A DNA stretch of 48,108 nt from JACMNW01 sp043721855 (GCA_043721855.1 JAYSPY010000150.1:1-48108); one strand, 5' to 3'; shown: positions 26,644 to 35,807, counted from the stretch's first letter. The notes: a model not told the origin generated them from the sequence alone. Numbers and translations: made by a program.

Positions 26644-27845
26644 CTGGCAGCCTCGCCCACAATTCGCGCCGCTGCGGCCAACGCCCCCGGCCCGTGATCA
26701 ATGCCAAGCGCCACCATCCCCGCCTCCATCACCGCAAGCGCGCCCAGCGTCATATGCGCATTCACATGCCCCATATGCGCCACCCGCAAATAGCCGTGAT
26801 AGGCAGGCTCGTGCGGCTCTGCCATGCCAAGACCGATGCCCAATGTGACGCCTGCCTTTTGTTCCGTCCAATCGCGCAGCCGCGTGGCATGCGGTGCCCC
26901 CATCCGCGCTGCCGTCACCGAATGACCGCGCAACGACGGGTCTGCCACGTTCAAGCCAATCGCGGGGTTGCCCGCCCCCCAGGCATCAAACGCCGCCCAA
27001 ACCGTGCGCGCCAATACTGTGTGACGTGCCCAGATATTCGGCAGACCTTCTACAAAGATCATGTCCAACGCCTCGCGCAAGCCAAACAGATGATGCGTCG
27101 GTGCTGTACCGTTGAACAGCTGCCAAAACTCCGAAGCCCCGGCGCGCGGCGTCCAATCCCAATAAGGCGTGCGCAGATCAGACCCCACACACGCCGCGCG
27201 TGCCTTGTCCGAAAACCAGACAAAGCCCAAGCCGGGCGGCGTCATCAGCCCCTTTTGGCTGGCTGCCACCGTCACATCAACACCCCATGCGTCCATGTGG
27301 TATTCATCACAGCCCAGCGACGCGATGCAATCCACCGCCAACAACGCAGGGTGCCCCACCAAATCCATCACCGCGCGCAGGGCCGCAATATCGTTCTTGA
27401 CCGTGCTTGCCGTATCCACCTGCGTCACCAGAACTGCGCGCAGCTTATGTGCTGTATCAGCCCGCAAAGCCGCCTCGAACACCGCCGGATCAACCGTATC
27501 CGCCGTGCCGAAATCCAGCAGCTCCACCTCCACCCCCATAGCGCGCACCGACCGCGCCCAGCCATGCCCGAAATTGCCCGTGGCCAGCACAAGCGCCCTG
27601 TCGCCCCGGCTGAACATGTTGGCATTGGCGGCTTCCCAAGTGGCGTGGCCGTTGCCGATGTAAATTGCCACGTTGTGCACAGTTCCCGCAACCCGCTTCA
27701 GATCGGGCAAGATGGTGTCCACCATATCATGCAGCGCGCCCGCATAGATATTGGGCGACGCTTTGTGCATGGCCGCCAGCACCCGGTCGGGCATGACCGA
27801 CGGGCCGGGAATGGCAAGGTAGGGGCGACCGTAGGCCAGGTTCAT
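26640..27845 (-). CDS. Class V aminotransferase (serine-/alanine-glyoxylate aminotransferase type)
   Basis: 401 residues from the ATG at 27845, preceded by TTGGAGC; this start gives MNLAYGRPYLAIPGPSVMPD, as in homologues. The PLP lysine is in VAASQKGLMTPPGLGF near residue 193, with DCIASLGCDEYHMD upstream for the cofactor Asp. The family transfers an amino group from serine, alanine or aspartate to glyoxylate, or acts on purine-derived amino acids. The gene is the first of a two-gene unit with the GNAT gene. Confidence 0.88.
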   Translation of the reverse strand: MNLAYGRPYLAIPGPSVMPDRVLAAMHKASPNIYAGALHDMVDTILPDLKRVAGTVHNVAIYIGNGHATWEAANANMFSRGDRALVLATGNFGHGWARSVRAMGVEVELLDFGTADTVDPAVFEAALRADTAHKLRAVLVTQVDTASTVKNDIAALRAVMDLVGHPALLAVDCIASLGCDEYHMDAWGVDVTVAASQKGLMTPPGLGFVWFSDKARAACVGSDLRTPYWDWTPRAGASEFWQLFNGTAPTHHLFGLREALDMIFVEGLPNIWARHTVLARTVWAAFDAWGAGNPAIGLNVADPSLRGHSVTAARMGAPHATRLRDWTEQKAGVTLGIGLGMAEPHEPAYHGYLRVAHMGHVNAHMTLGALAVMEAGMVALGIDHGPGALAAAARIVGEAAR

Positions 27846-28040
27846 TTCGCTGCTCCAAAATATGTCAGACATGGCTATGCGGGCGGTGATCCGCCGTCAA
27901 TGGACGCCAAACGCCGCAGGCCAGGCACCCGGCCCATGCCCTTGCCTTGCCACCCCCCCCGCTTTCGGGATAGACCGCCATAAGGCGCGGTGTGGCCTTG
28001 CAAGATTGCAGACGTTTCGTCGAAAAGGTAGCCAAAACCC

Positions 28041-29837
28041 GTGTCGCTTCCCCCAGATCCAGAGGTTGCACCAAGTTCCCGCGCGCTGTTCATGCGGCTG
28101 TGGAACGGCTATCTGCGCAAACATCTGCCCCTGATGATTGTGGCCTTTGTGGTTCTGGTGATCGATGGCAGCACGCTTGGGTTGCTCAGCTACCTCCTGA
28201 AGCCGCTGTTTGACAAAGTCTTTGCCGGCGATGCAGGCCAGGGCGCGCTTTTCGCTGTGGGCTTGGCTATTCTTGGGCTGTTCGTGCTGCGTGCAACCAC
28301 CTCGATCATCTCGAAAACCCTGATGGCGTCGATTTCACTTCGGGTGGCCACGGCAATGCAGGTTGATCTGTTGCGCCACATTCTGACCCTTGATGGCAGT
28401 TTCTTTCAGGCAAACTCCCCCGGTGCGCTGATCGAGCGTGTGCAAGGCGATACCGGCGCCGTCCAAGGCATCTGGAGCACGCTTTTGATGGGCATCGGGC
28501 GTGATGTGGTCGCGTTGATATCGTTGTTCGCGGTCACCCTGTCGATTGATGTCCAATGGACGCTTGCCGCACTGGTCGGTGCACCTTTGTTGATACTGCC
28601 CGCACTTTTCATCCAACGCTATATCCGCAGCAAAGCCGACCTGACCCGCAGACAGGCAGGTCAACGCGCCACCCGGCTGGATGAGATTTTTCACGGCATC
28701 CAAGCCATCAAGCTGAACGGGATGGAGACGTATCAGACCGGCCGGTTTCACGCCATTGTCACCCAGATCCGGCAGGCTGAAGTGCGCGCCACCATGGGCC
28801 GCGCCACCATGCCCGCGCTGATCGACATCGTCACCGGCCTTGGGTTTTTCGCGGTCCTGATGCTCGGCGGGCGCGAGGTGGCTGCAGGCACGCGGACCAC
28901 CGGCGAATTCATGGCGTTCTTCACCGCGATGTCACTGACCTTCCAACCGATCCGCAGGCTTGGCGATCTTTCTGGCATATGGCAATCGGCGGCGGCCAGC
29001 CTCGTGCGGATCTATTGGCTGTTTGACAGCAAAGCCACCCCACGGCGGGCGGCAGTCGCACATCCACCCATGCACGGCGCACCGTCAATTTCGTTTCAAA
29101 ACGTACAGTTTGGCTACGGCCCAACGCCCGTGTTGCAAGACCTGACCTTTACCGCCGAGGCAGGCAAGATCACGGCCCTCGTCGGCGCATCCGGTGCTGG
29201 CAAAACAACAGTGTTTCACCTGCTGACCGGCCTGTTGGAGCCGAAAAGCGGTGCCATTCTGATCGGCAACACAGATACTGCCACGCTGGAGCTTGCCGAT
29301 CTGCGCGCCGTCTTTGCCTCGGTGTCGCAAGATACCGCGTTGTTTGACGAAACCCTGCGTGAAAATGTGGTGATGGGGCAAACCGACCTTGCCGCCGAAG
29401 TGTTGCAAACCGCCCTTGATGCAGCCCATGTCACCGATTTCACCGCCAACCTGCCCGACGGCCTTGAAACCCCCGCCGGCCCGCGCGGGTCGGGCATATC
29501 GGGCGGCCAACGCCAGCGCATCGCCATTGCCCGCGCCCTGCTGCGCGACGCGCCCGTGCTGCTGCTGGATGAAGCGACATCCGCGCTTGATGCCAAATCA
29601 GAGGCACTGGTTGCCGATGCCCTGACCCGCCTGCGCGCCGGGCGCACCACGCTGGTGATCGCACACCGCCTGTCCACCGTGCGCGAAGCCGACAAGATCA
29701 TCGTGATGGACAAGGGCCGTGTCGTCGAACAAGGCCGCCACGAAGATCTTGTCACCCAAGACGGGCTATATGCCCAGCTGTACCGGATGCAGTTCAAAGA
29801 TCATGCCCGCAACGCAGCGCGCGAGCAAATCGAATGA
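28041..29837 (+). CDS. MsbA-like ABC exporter (fused membrane and ATPase domains)
   Basis: 598 residues, one half-transporter. Residues 30-320 contain six membrane helices; the nucleotide-binding domain follows with Walker A GASGAGKTT, signature ISGGQRQRIAIARALL, Walker B VLLLDEATSALD and switch His in IAHRLSTV. Length and layout match lipid A flippase MsbA and related exporters; it works as a homodimer in the inner membrane. The start is a GTG with AAGG upstream. It is followed after 13 bases by the YgfZ-like gene. Confidence 0.85.
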   Translation: MSLPPDPEVAPSSRALFMRLWNGYLRKHLPLMIVAFVVLVIDGSTLGLLSYLLKPLFDKVFAGDAGQGALFAVGLAILGLFVLRATTSIISKTLMASISLRVATAMQVDLLRHILTLDGSFFQANSPGALIERVQGDTGAVQGIWSTLLMGIGRDVVALISLFAVTLSIDVQWTLAALVGAPLLILPALFIQRYIRSKADLTRRQAGQRATRLDEIFHGIQAIKLNGMETYQTGRFHAIVTQIRQAEVRATMGRATMPALIDIVTGLGFFAVLMLGGREVAAGTRTTGEFMAFFTAMSLTFQPIRRLGDLSGIWQSAAASLVRIYWLFDSKATPRRAAVAHPPMHGAPSISFQNVQFGYGPTPVLQDLTFTAEAGKITALVGASGAGKTTVFHLLTGLLEPKSGAILIGNTDTATLELADLRAVFASVSQDTALFDETLRENVVMGQTDLAAEVLQTALDAAHVTDFTANLPDGLETPAGPRGSGISGGQRQRIAIARALLRDAPVLLLDEATSALDAKSEALVADALTRLRAGRTTLVIAHRLSTVREADKIIVMDKGRVVEQGRHEDLVTQDGLYAQLYRMQFKDHARNAAREQIE

Positions 29838-29850
29838 CCGGGCCAGCCGT

Positions 29851-30606
29851 ATGACCGAGGAAACCGCGCCAGATCGCACCGTGCTTGGCGTGACCGGCGC
29901 CGATGCGCTGACCTTTTTGCAAGGCATGCTCAGCAACGACGTTCTGCCTTTGGGCAATGCCCCCGGCATCGTTTGGGCAGCGTTGCTGACGCCCCAAGGC
30001 AAATATCTGGCCGATTTCTTTGTCGTCAAAACGCCTGATGCGCTGCTGATAGACCTTAAATCCAGCATCGCAGATGCCACCCTGCGCCGCCTGAATATGT
30101 ACCGCCTTCGTGCCGATGTGCAGATCACCCGCACCGAGATAGCCGTCACGCGCGGCCTTGGCCCTGCCCCGGACGGCGCATACGAAGACCCCCGCCACGC
30201 GGCCCTTGGCTGGCGCGCGTACGGTAGGGCTGGCGCGCCCCCAAGCATAGACTGGGACGCCATTCGCGTCACTCACACCATCCCGGAAACAGGGATCGAG
30301 CTGATCGCGGATGACAGCTATTTGCTCGAATCCGGGTTTGAGCGTTTGCACGGCGTCGATTTTCGCAAAGGCTGTTATGTGGGCCAAGAAGTCACCGCCC
30401 GCATGAAGCACAAGACCGATCTGCGCAAAGGTCTGGTGCGGGTGCGCATCCATGGCGCGGCCCCGGTCGGCACGCCCATTCTGTCGGGCGACAAAGCCAG
30501 CGGCACCCTGTTCACCCAGTCAGGCGACTACGCGATAGCCTACTTGCGGTTTGACCGTCTTGACGGCCCGCTGACAGCGGGCACCGCACAAATCACTCCA
30601 GAATAA
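29851..30606 (+). CDS. ygfZ: YgfZ/GcvT-like folate-binding protein
   Basis: 251 residues from the ATG at 29851. The signature KGCYVGQEVTARMKHKT near residues 173-189 identifies the YgfZ family, which uses tetrahydrofolate and takes part in iron-sulfur cluster assembly or repair. The C-terminal barrel is present (VGTPILSGDKASGTLFT). The gene follows the exporter closely on the same strand and ends at three consecutive hairpins. Confidence 0.88.
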   Translation: MTEETAPDRTVLGVTGADALTFLQGMLSNDVLPLGNAPGIVWAALLTPQGKYLADFFVVKTPDALLIDLKSSIADATLRRLNMYRLRADVQITRTEIAVTRGLGPAPDGAYEDPRHAALGWRAYGRAGAPPSIDWDAIRVTHTIPETGIELIADDSYLLESGFERLHGVDFRKGCYVGQEVTARMKHKTDLRKGLVRVRIHGAAPVGTPILSGDKASGTLFTQSGDYAIAYLRFDRLDGPLTAGTAQITPE

Positions 30607-30611
30607 TAAAA

Positions 30612-30680
30612 GGCCACCCGACCAGGTGGCCCAAGAGTTTTCATAAAAAACTCTTGCCAAAAATCTTGCAAAGATTTTTG
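30612..30680. terminator. Three consecutive hairpins between ygfZ and efp
   Basis: GGCCACC/GGTGGCC (30612-30631), CAAGAGTTTT/AAAACTCTTG (30632-30656) and CAAAAATCTT/AAGATTTTTG (30658-30680). The genes are convergent with 84 bases between stops. The A/T-rich arms supply U-tracts for both strands, so this is a compact bidirectional terminator block. Confidence 0.75.
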
Positions 30681-30690
30681 AAACACCCCG

Positions 30691-31254
30691 TCATGCGCGT
30701 TCTGAATATTCCATCAATTCGGTATGCACGATGATATACTCGTCTGGCCCGATAAACGGCGGGATCATGATCCGCACGCCATTATCCAAAATCGCGGGCT
30801 TAAAGCTGTTTGCCGCCGTCTGACCCTTTTGCACCGGTTCTGTGTCAATAACCTGACAGCGCACCTTTTGCGGCAGCGACACGTTCAATGCCTCTTCGCC
30901 GTAATATTCCACCGTGGCCATCATGCCGTCTTGCAAAAACGGCCGCCGGTCGCCCAACAATTCTGCGTCAATTTCCGTCTGCTCATAGGTTTCTGAATCC
31001 ATGAACACCAAACGACCGTCGGTTTCATAAAGAAACGTCTGGTCCTTGTTTTCCAGCGTCACACGCTCCACCTTGTCTTCAGAGCGGAACCGCTCATTCA
31101 GCTTGCGACCATCACGCAGATTTTTCAGTTCGACCTGTGCAAAAGCTCCACCCTTGCCGGGTTTTACATGGTTTACTTTGACCGCCGCCCACAGGCCACC
31201 GTCATGCTCCAGAATATATCCGGGGCGAATTTCGTTTCCGTTGACCTTGGGCAT
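30691..31254 (-). CDS. efp: Elongation factor P
   Basis: 187 residues, standard length. The N-terminal KOW-like domain has HVKPGKGGAF with the lysine at the tip of the loop that is modified in many bacteria; the OB domains include the C-terminal signature NGVRIMIPPFIGPDEYIIVHT. It relieves ribosome stalling at consecutive prolines. The ATG at 31254 gives MPKVNGNEIRPGYILEHDGG. It is monocistronic and divergent from the DUF6280-like gene. Confidence 0.95.
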   Translation of the reverse strand: MPKVNGNEIRPGYILEHDGGLWAAVKVNHVKPGKGGAFAQVELKNLRDGRKLNERFRSEDKVERVTLENKDQTFLYETDGRLVFMDSETYEQTEIDAELLGDRRPFLQDGMMATVEYYGEEALNVSLPQKVRCQVIDTEPVQKGQTAANSFKPAILDNGVRIMIPPFIGPDEYIIVHTELMEYSERA

Positions 31255-31356
31255 TGTGACAAAACCTTGACAGAAGCTTGATATAATCTTGTCAGACGCT
31301 ATATCTAGGGAATGCCTCGGTGACAAGATGACTAGATACAGTGACGCGTCGGAACA

Positions 31357-31377
31357 GCCATGCAATAATTGCATGGC
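31357..31377. promoter_or_regulatory. Near-perfect inverted repeat in efp/DUF6280 divergent promoter
   Basis: Two 10-bp arms, GCCATGCAAT and ATTGCATGGC, flank a single central base. The position (103 bases from efp, 93 from the small gene) and the lack of a U-tract favour an operator for a dimeric regulator over a terminator. Confidence 0.45.
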
Positions 31378-31469
31378 AGCTATTCCAAAGTGCGATTGCC
31401 GAATCGTCTTGAGATCGTCATAGTCAGCCGACGTCAGAAACTACAAGAGCAAGAATAAAGGACGACGAG

Positions 31470-31796
31470 ATGTTGGATTTCGTTGATAGCACCGCTTTCA
31501 ACTTCGAACAGGGCCAGCGCGCACGCAAGCTTTTTGCGGCGGTGGTATTGGCTGCTTTGGATGATGCCATTGCAGATGACAAGAAATATGGCAATGGCCC
31601 GGAACAAATTGCGCGTTGGGCGCGGTCGCGTGACGGGCGGGAAGTTCTGTCCTGCGCGGGCATTGACCCAAACGAGCGTGTGGTCAAAGGTCTTATGACC
31701 TTTGTGACCAAGGGCATACGGACCTCTGTGGCACTGTCGCGCGAAGAAAGCGAACGTCGCCATGCGTTGGAACTGGATCAGGCAGAAGCTGCCTGA
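31470..31796 (+). CDS. DUF6280-like conserved small protein
   Basis: 108 residues, mostly helical: NFEQGQRARKLFAAVVLAAL, DDAIADDKKYGNGPEQIARW and SRDGREVLSCAGIDPNERV. I recognise it as a small protein conserved beside EF-P in roseobacters; its function is unknown. The ATG has AAGGACGACGAG upstream. A strong terminator follows 20 bases after the stop. Confidence 0.8.
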   Translation: MLDFVDSTAFNFEQGQRARKLFAAVVLAALDDAIADDKKYGNGPEQIARWARSRDGREVLSCAGIDPNERVVKGLMTFVTKGIRTSVALSREESERRHALELDQAEAA

Positions 31797-31814
31797 TTAC
31801 CCTCGATCTGAATG

Positions 31815-31853
31815 AAAACACCGTGCGAATTTCACATTCGCGCGGTGTTTTTT
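31815..31853 (+). terminator. Rho-independent terminator (14-bp stem)
   Basis: Arms AACACCGTGCGAAT and ATTCGCGCGGTGTT (one G-U pair) with loop TTCAC, followed by a T-run (31848-31853). Confidence 0.9.
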
Positions 31854-31883
31854 GTTGGACACAATCGCCAGACCATCCCATGC

Positions 31884-31953
31884 GTGCCAAGCGATGCGTG
31901 CCAACCCATCTGTGCCAAACGCTGTGTGCCAACCCATGTAAGCGGTGTGCCAA
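31884..31953. repeat. GTGCCAA heptamers at 14-base period
   Basis: GTGCCAA begins at 31884, 31898, 31912 and 31926 (exactly 14 apart) and again at 31947 (21 later). The spacers alternate GCGATGC- and CCCATCT-like. It lies between convergent genes, just past the terminator. Confidence 0.7.
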
Positions 31954-31984
31954 AAGCGCAAATCGGCAATCATCTGCCAGCGCA

Positions 31985-33226
31985 CTAACCGCGATTGGCG
32001 ATATCTTGATAATTCTGCGATGCCAAGGCGCGGTTGATTTCTGCCCGCACCAACTTGCGCACATTGCGGGTAATCCGTTCCCCCAAATTGCCCTGCAATT
32101 CTTCGCGGATCATATCACGCACAATTTCACGTAGGACGTCTTCGCTTATAAAGCTTGAACTTTCGTCAAAATCATCGTCAGCTTCTGCCGCGTCTTGCAC
32201 CATTGTCGCCGGCTCTGCAACGCTTGCGTCATGGAAAACGATGCTGTCAGGTCCGGCCAACATGTCCATGTTGCTGGCTTCTTGCACAATCACCATGTCC
32301 GGTTGCCAGTCACGGCCGGCAAAGCAGGTCAAATCCGGCGCAGCTGCAACCGATTCAACTGTTTGACCCACCAACACATCGCCAGCATCCGCCGCTTCAT
32401 CGCGGGCATCAGCAACTTCTTCGCGGGCATCAGCCACAACATCACGGCCATCAGCCCCCGCATCACCGCCATCAGCCCCAGCATCACGGGCATCAGCCAC
32501 CGCATCATGGCCATCAGCCCCTGCATCACGGCCATCAACCACCGCATCACCGCCATCAGCCCCGACATCGGCCGCAGTATCGAACCCCTTGGGCAAAACA
32601 TCGCCAAACGCCGCGATTGCGCCGCCGCCAAGTTGCACCCCTTGCCCGGCGATTTCAGACGCGGCACCACCAGCCGCATCACTATACCAGACCGTGTCAG
32701 CCCAGGCCTGTGCCTGTGGGGCCGGATCGCCACCGTCAACTTCCCACTCAGCCGCGCCAACCGCCGCCCCCACAGCGGCAACAACCGCTTCAATTCGGTC
32801 AGACTGAATTGGCGCAGCAGTATCGACGCTGCTTATACCGTTGATCCGCGACATGGCGGTGGTCAGGAAATTTGCGTCAGTTGCAGCCTGCTCTTGCTCT
32901 GCCCCAAGCACAAGCACCGTGGCGTCTGGCTGCCTGACAGATCCGAACACCGGCAACACCTGACCTGACGCGCCAGCCTCACCGTCTTCAATATTCAGCA
33001 AAACCGATTGCAAATCCTGCGGATCAGCACCTTCACCCATCCGCTCTGGCAGGGCAGTCCGAACATCTGACTCGATCCGCAGCGCAGGCGTCAAAATCAG
33101 CTTCACAGCATTCTTTTGCAGCGCCGCAGACACAAGCCTGTGGGTTGGCCGCAGGTCTTCCGACACCAGGCGGCGAATAGAGGATAGAACATCCTCGATC
33201 TCAACTGTCGACATCGCTTCTGACAT
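31985..33226 (-). CDS. DUF2497-domain (PopZ-like) protein with heptapeptide repeat
   Basis: 413 residues. The conserved parts are the N-terminal helix (STVEIEDVLSSIRRLVSEDL) and the C-terminal helical domain from residue 358 (SEDVLREIVRDMIREELQGN, then LVRAEINRALAS). These resemble the ends of PopZ, the polar organising protein of Caulobacter, which uses an acidic Pro-rich disordered spacer. Here the spacer (residues about 50-350) is very acidic and includes nine heptads (residues 220-282). A role as a polar scaffold is inferred. It precedes tolC on the strand, separated by 120 bases. Confidence 0.78.
   Translation of the reverse strand: MSEAMSTVEIEDVLSSIRRLVSEDLRPTHRLVSAALQKNAVKLILTPALRIESDVRTALPERMGEGADPQDLQSVLLNIEDGEAGASGQVLPVFGSVRQPDATVLVLGAEQEQAATDANFLTTAMSRINGISSVDTAAPIQSDRIEAVVAAVGAAVGAAEWEVDGGDPAPQAQAWADTVWYSDAAGGAASEIAGQGVQLGGGAIAAFGDVLPKGFDTAADVGADGGDAVVDGRDAGADGHDAVADARDAGADGGDAGADGRDVVADAREEVADARDEAADAGDVLVGQTVESVAAAPDLTCFAGRDWQPDMVIVQEASNMDMLAGPDSIVFHDASVAEPATMVQDAAEADDDFDESSSFISEDVLREIVRDMIREELQGNLGERITRNVRKLVRAEINRALASQNYQDIANRG
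32381..32569 (-). repeat. Nine 21-bp repeats encoding DA-x-AD-G/A-R heptads
   Basis: Encoded units include DAGADGH, DAVADAR, DAGADGG, DAGADGR and DVVADAR in strict 7-residue register. Nucleotide repetition is high (core ATCACGGCCATCAGCCCC on the plus strand), indicating recent expansion. Confidence 0.85.
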
Positions 33227-33346
33227 TTACGGCTCGATCATTTTCTTATTCCAACTGTAAGGGACAGCCGCCCCCTACACAAGAACTTGACGAAGATTCG
33301 TTTCCCGACCCCTAATATGCGTCGGCGGTTTCCAGCCAAGCAACAA

Positions 33347-34717
33347 TCAGTGCGCAATTTTCTCTAGAATTTTATCCAGCTTGCGGCCCTGCGATGATGT
33401 GGCCGGCGCAGATTTGACCGCGTTGTAATAGGCGGTGGCATCAAAGATCGGGATGCCAAGCTGCAAATGATCCGCCGTCAGCAACCCCATCGCCGACAGC
33501 AACCGGTATACCCCCACATAACGCCCGGCTTCGGCTTGCAGTCGGGCCGCACGCGCGTCCAGCAATTCTTGCTCTGCGTCAAGCACATCCAGCGTCGTGC
33601 GCGCACCAAGCGCTGCTTCTTCGCGAACACCGTCAAACGCGGTTTGCGAGGCCGTGATCTGGCGGCGGCTGGCGTCGATGCTGGCCGCACTGACCACAAG
33701 GTTGGACCACGCATTGCCCACATTCTGTGCCACCTGCACCGAGGTCTGGTGCAATCCGGCCCGCGCGCCGTCACGGCCCGCCAATGATTTGCGGTAAAGC
33801 GCCGACAGCTTGCCCCCCGCATACAGTGTCTGGTTCAAGACAAGGCCAAACACTTCGGTATCAAGGCCGTCACCATCCACCGAAAGGCTGGCGCGGGCGC
33901 TGATATTTGGCTTCATGCCGGCCTTGCTGCGCGCCACATTCAGTTCGGCAATCGTCACCTGATGCTGGGCCTGATGAATGGCCGGATGCGTGTTTTGCGC
34001 CACCTTTTGTGCGTCTTCCAAACTGCGCGCAGTCTTTGGTGCCGCGGGCAGCCCCGCCAAACGGCCCGGATAGGCCCCCGTTGCCGCTTTGTAGCTTTCC
34101 CGCGCCACCATCAGATCGCCCTGCGCTGCTGCCAAAGACGCCCGCGATGACGCCAGCCGCGCTTCGGCAATCGACACATCCGTACGGGTGATTTCGCCCA
34201 CCTCAAACCGGTCTTGCGACGCGCGCAATTCTTGCGTGATCAGGCGAAAATTGCTTTCCCGCAACGCCACGATCTCTTGGCTTAGCCGCACATCCACATA
34301 GGCCTGCACCGCCGATAACAGCACCCCCTGCTCCACCTCGATCAGGGCTTCGCGCGTGGCCAGAACGCTTTCCTTGGCCACCTCAACCGCAAGCTTGCTG
34401 CGGCCAAAATCCAGCACCGTCAAATCGGCGGTCAGCGTCATCGTGCCGTTCAGCCCCTCGTTCACACCCCGCGCGCCACCTGCGTCCAGAAATTCGGCCC
34501 TCGCATAGCCCGCTTGGGCCGCGAACGCGATCACCGGACGCAAACCCGCGACAGCAATCGCCACATCCTCATCTGCGGCCCGCAAGACAGCGCGGTTTTG
34601 ATCCAGCAGGTTTGAGGTGCGGTAGGCGGCAATCAAAGCATCGGCCAAGGTTTCAGCCCGCGCTGCCGGCGCGCACAGCGCGATAGCCGTCACAAGGGTG
34701 GCAAGAATTGTCCGCAT
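33347..34717 (-). CDS. tolC: TolC-family outer-membrane efflux protein
   Basis: 456 residues from the ATG at 34717. A signal peptide (MRTILATLVTAIALCAPAARA) precedes two repeats of the outer-membrane efflux fold: ETLADALIAAYRTSNLLDQN at the start and ALGARTTLDVLDAEQELLDA in the second half, the typical R-T-x-x-D-V-L-x-A-E motif. It forms a trimeric channel for type I secretion or RND/MFS efflux. The neighbouring methyltransferase upstream and the PopZ-like gene downstream are the usual roseobacter context as I remember it. Confidence 0.93.
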   Translation of the reverse strand: MRTILATLVTAIALCAPAARAETLADALIAAYRTSNLLDQNRAVLRAADEDVAIAVAGLRPVIAFAAQAGYARAEFLDAGGARGVNEGLNGTMTLTADLTVLDFGRSKLAVEVAKESVLATREALIEVEQGVLLSAVQAYVDVRLSQEIVALRESNFRLITQELRASQDRFEVGEITRTDVSIAEARLASSRASLAAAQGDLMVARESYKAATGAYPGRLAGLPAAPKTARSLEDAQKVAQNTHPAIHQAQHQVTIAELNVARSKAGMKPNISARASLSVDGDGLDTEVFGLVLNQTLYAGGKLSALYRKSLAGRDGARAGLHQTSVQVAQNVGNAWSNLVVSAASIDASRRQITASQTAFDGVREEAALGARTTLDVLDAEQELLDARAARLQAEAGRYVGVYRLLSAMGLLTADHLQLGIPIFDATAYYNAVKSAPATSSQGRKLDKILEKIAH

Positions 34718-34776
34718 GGTGCCATAGCTCCGATCAAAATTCGTTCGGCCCAGAAGATAGAGCGCAGAGGCTGCCG

Positions 34777-35430
34777 TCAAAGGGCGAATGTGCGCGCAGC
34801 GGCAAACCCGGCCAAAATCGGCGCCCCTGCATTAAAACCAAAGCGCCACGTTACCCGCCCGTCGCTTTTATAGCCGATGCGCACAACACCCAAAGCTGCC
34901 TCCATAAAGATGCAGGCAATGCGCCCGCCATCTTTCAGCTGCGCCAACAACGCCTCTGGCACCGTTTCCACGCCACCCTGCACAGTGATGGCATCGTAGG
35001 GGCCATGCTTTGCCGCCCCCGCCGCCAAAGGGCCGCTGATCACAGCAGCATTATCCACGCCTTGTGCCGCAAGCAGGCTTTGCGCCGCTGTTGCCATGGC
35101 ACTGTCTTCTTCCACCGCGACCACAGCATCCGCAAACCGCGCAATAACCGCCGTCGAATAACCAAGCCCGCAGCCCAGATCCAACACCACATCGGTCGGC
35201 TGAATGTCCAGCGCATCCAGCATTTTGGCAAGCGTTCTGGCCTCCAGCATCACACGGCCAGAACCGATGCAAAGGTTTTCGCCCATATAGGCCGCTTCGC
35301 GCTTTGCTGCGGGCACATAGGCTTCGCGCGGGATGGCAAGCATGGCTTCGATGATGGGAAATTTGGTTACATCTGACGGCCGCACCTGGGTATCAACCAT
35401 CATCACACGGCGCGCGGAAAAGTCTGTCAT
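34777..35430 (-). CDS. Protein-L-isoaspartate O-methyltransferase-like protein
   Basis: 217 residues from the ATG at 35430, preceded by AAGGGTGATGG. The SAM-binding motif is VVLDLGCGLGYSTAVIARFA near residue 80, and MMVDTQVRPSDVTKFPIIEA is the conserved N-terminus of this subgroup. The classical Pcm repairs isoaspartyl residues; this alphaproteobacterial subgroup lies beside tolC and its exact role is not established. It is the last intact ordinary gene before the photosynthesis cluster. Confidence 0.85.
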   Translation of the reverse strand: MTDFSARRVMMVDTQVRPSDVTKFPIIEAMLAIPREAYVPAAKREAAYMGENLCIGSGRVMLEARTLAKMLDALDIQPTDVVLDLGCGLGYSTAVIARFADAVVAVEEDSAMATAAQSLLAAQGVDNAAVISGPLAAGAAKHGPYDAITVQGGVETVPEALLAQLKDGGRIACIFMEAALGVVRIGYKSDGRVTWRFGFNAGAPILAGFAAARTFAL

Positions 35431-35780
35431 GCTGTATCCATCACCCTTGCGAATTTCCAAAACTATGTGCCACAGATCACAAACAGGATCAACGGGCCAA
35501 AGCTGCGCACCCGCGCACCATTCCGCTGTGCTTGCGTGCAAAAGCTACGCCAAACCAGCTTTGGCTTTGCCACCAAACGCGCTGTCTGTGCCCTGTGTCG
35601 CGTGGAAACCGCCGGTTCGACCAACCTAATATCGCCCACCAGCATGCCCGCCTCAGCGTTCATCACGGCGGGGCTTGATCCCGAATCAGCTTGTCCAGCG
35701 GCGCGTCAAACACCGCGTCACTGTCCACGGACAGTTTTGCAGCCCCCAGCGATGATCCCAAACGCCCGCCGGTTTCCGAC
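35431..35780 (-). other. Unassigned sequence where pufLM(C) should lie
   Basis: Between the methyltransferase start and the broken pufL there is no gene I can support. One minus-strand frame reads GAAKLSVDSDAVFDAPLDKL before a stop near 35664. It could be the tail of a lost gene but matches nothing I know. It also holds the promoter of the tolC-side operon. Confidence 0.45.
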
Positions 35781-35807
35781 ACGACGTTCGAAGCTGAGCA
35801 GTGCCAT
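35781..35807 (-). pseudogene. pufL: pufL remnant: first nine codons only
   Basis: On the minus strand after pufA and its hairpin, ATG begins MALLSFERR, the canonical N-terminus of the photosynthetic reaction-centre L subunit, with an AGAAG-like site upstream. The match stops after the ninth codon; the following residues (VGNRRAFG...) are unrelated. The rest of pufL, all of pufM and any pufC are missing. A reaction centre therefore cannot be made from this locus. Confidence 0.75.

Noticed and set aside
32155..32968. Plus-strand ORFs rich in His/Gln/Pro repeats (HGHQPPHH-like)
   Set aside because: They are antisense shadows of the heptad array in the DUF2497 gene.
35463..35666. 67-residue minus-strand ORF in the puf 3' region as a new gene
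   Set aside because: No ribosome site, low-complexity Arg-rich product with no family resemblance, located in a deletion scar.
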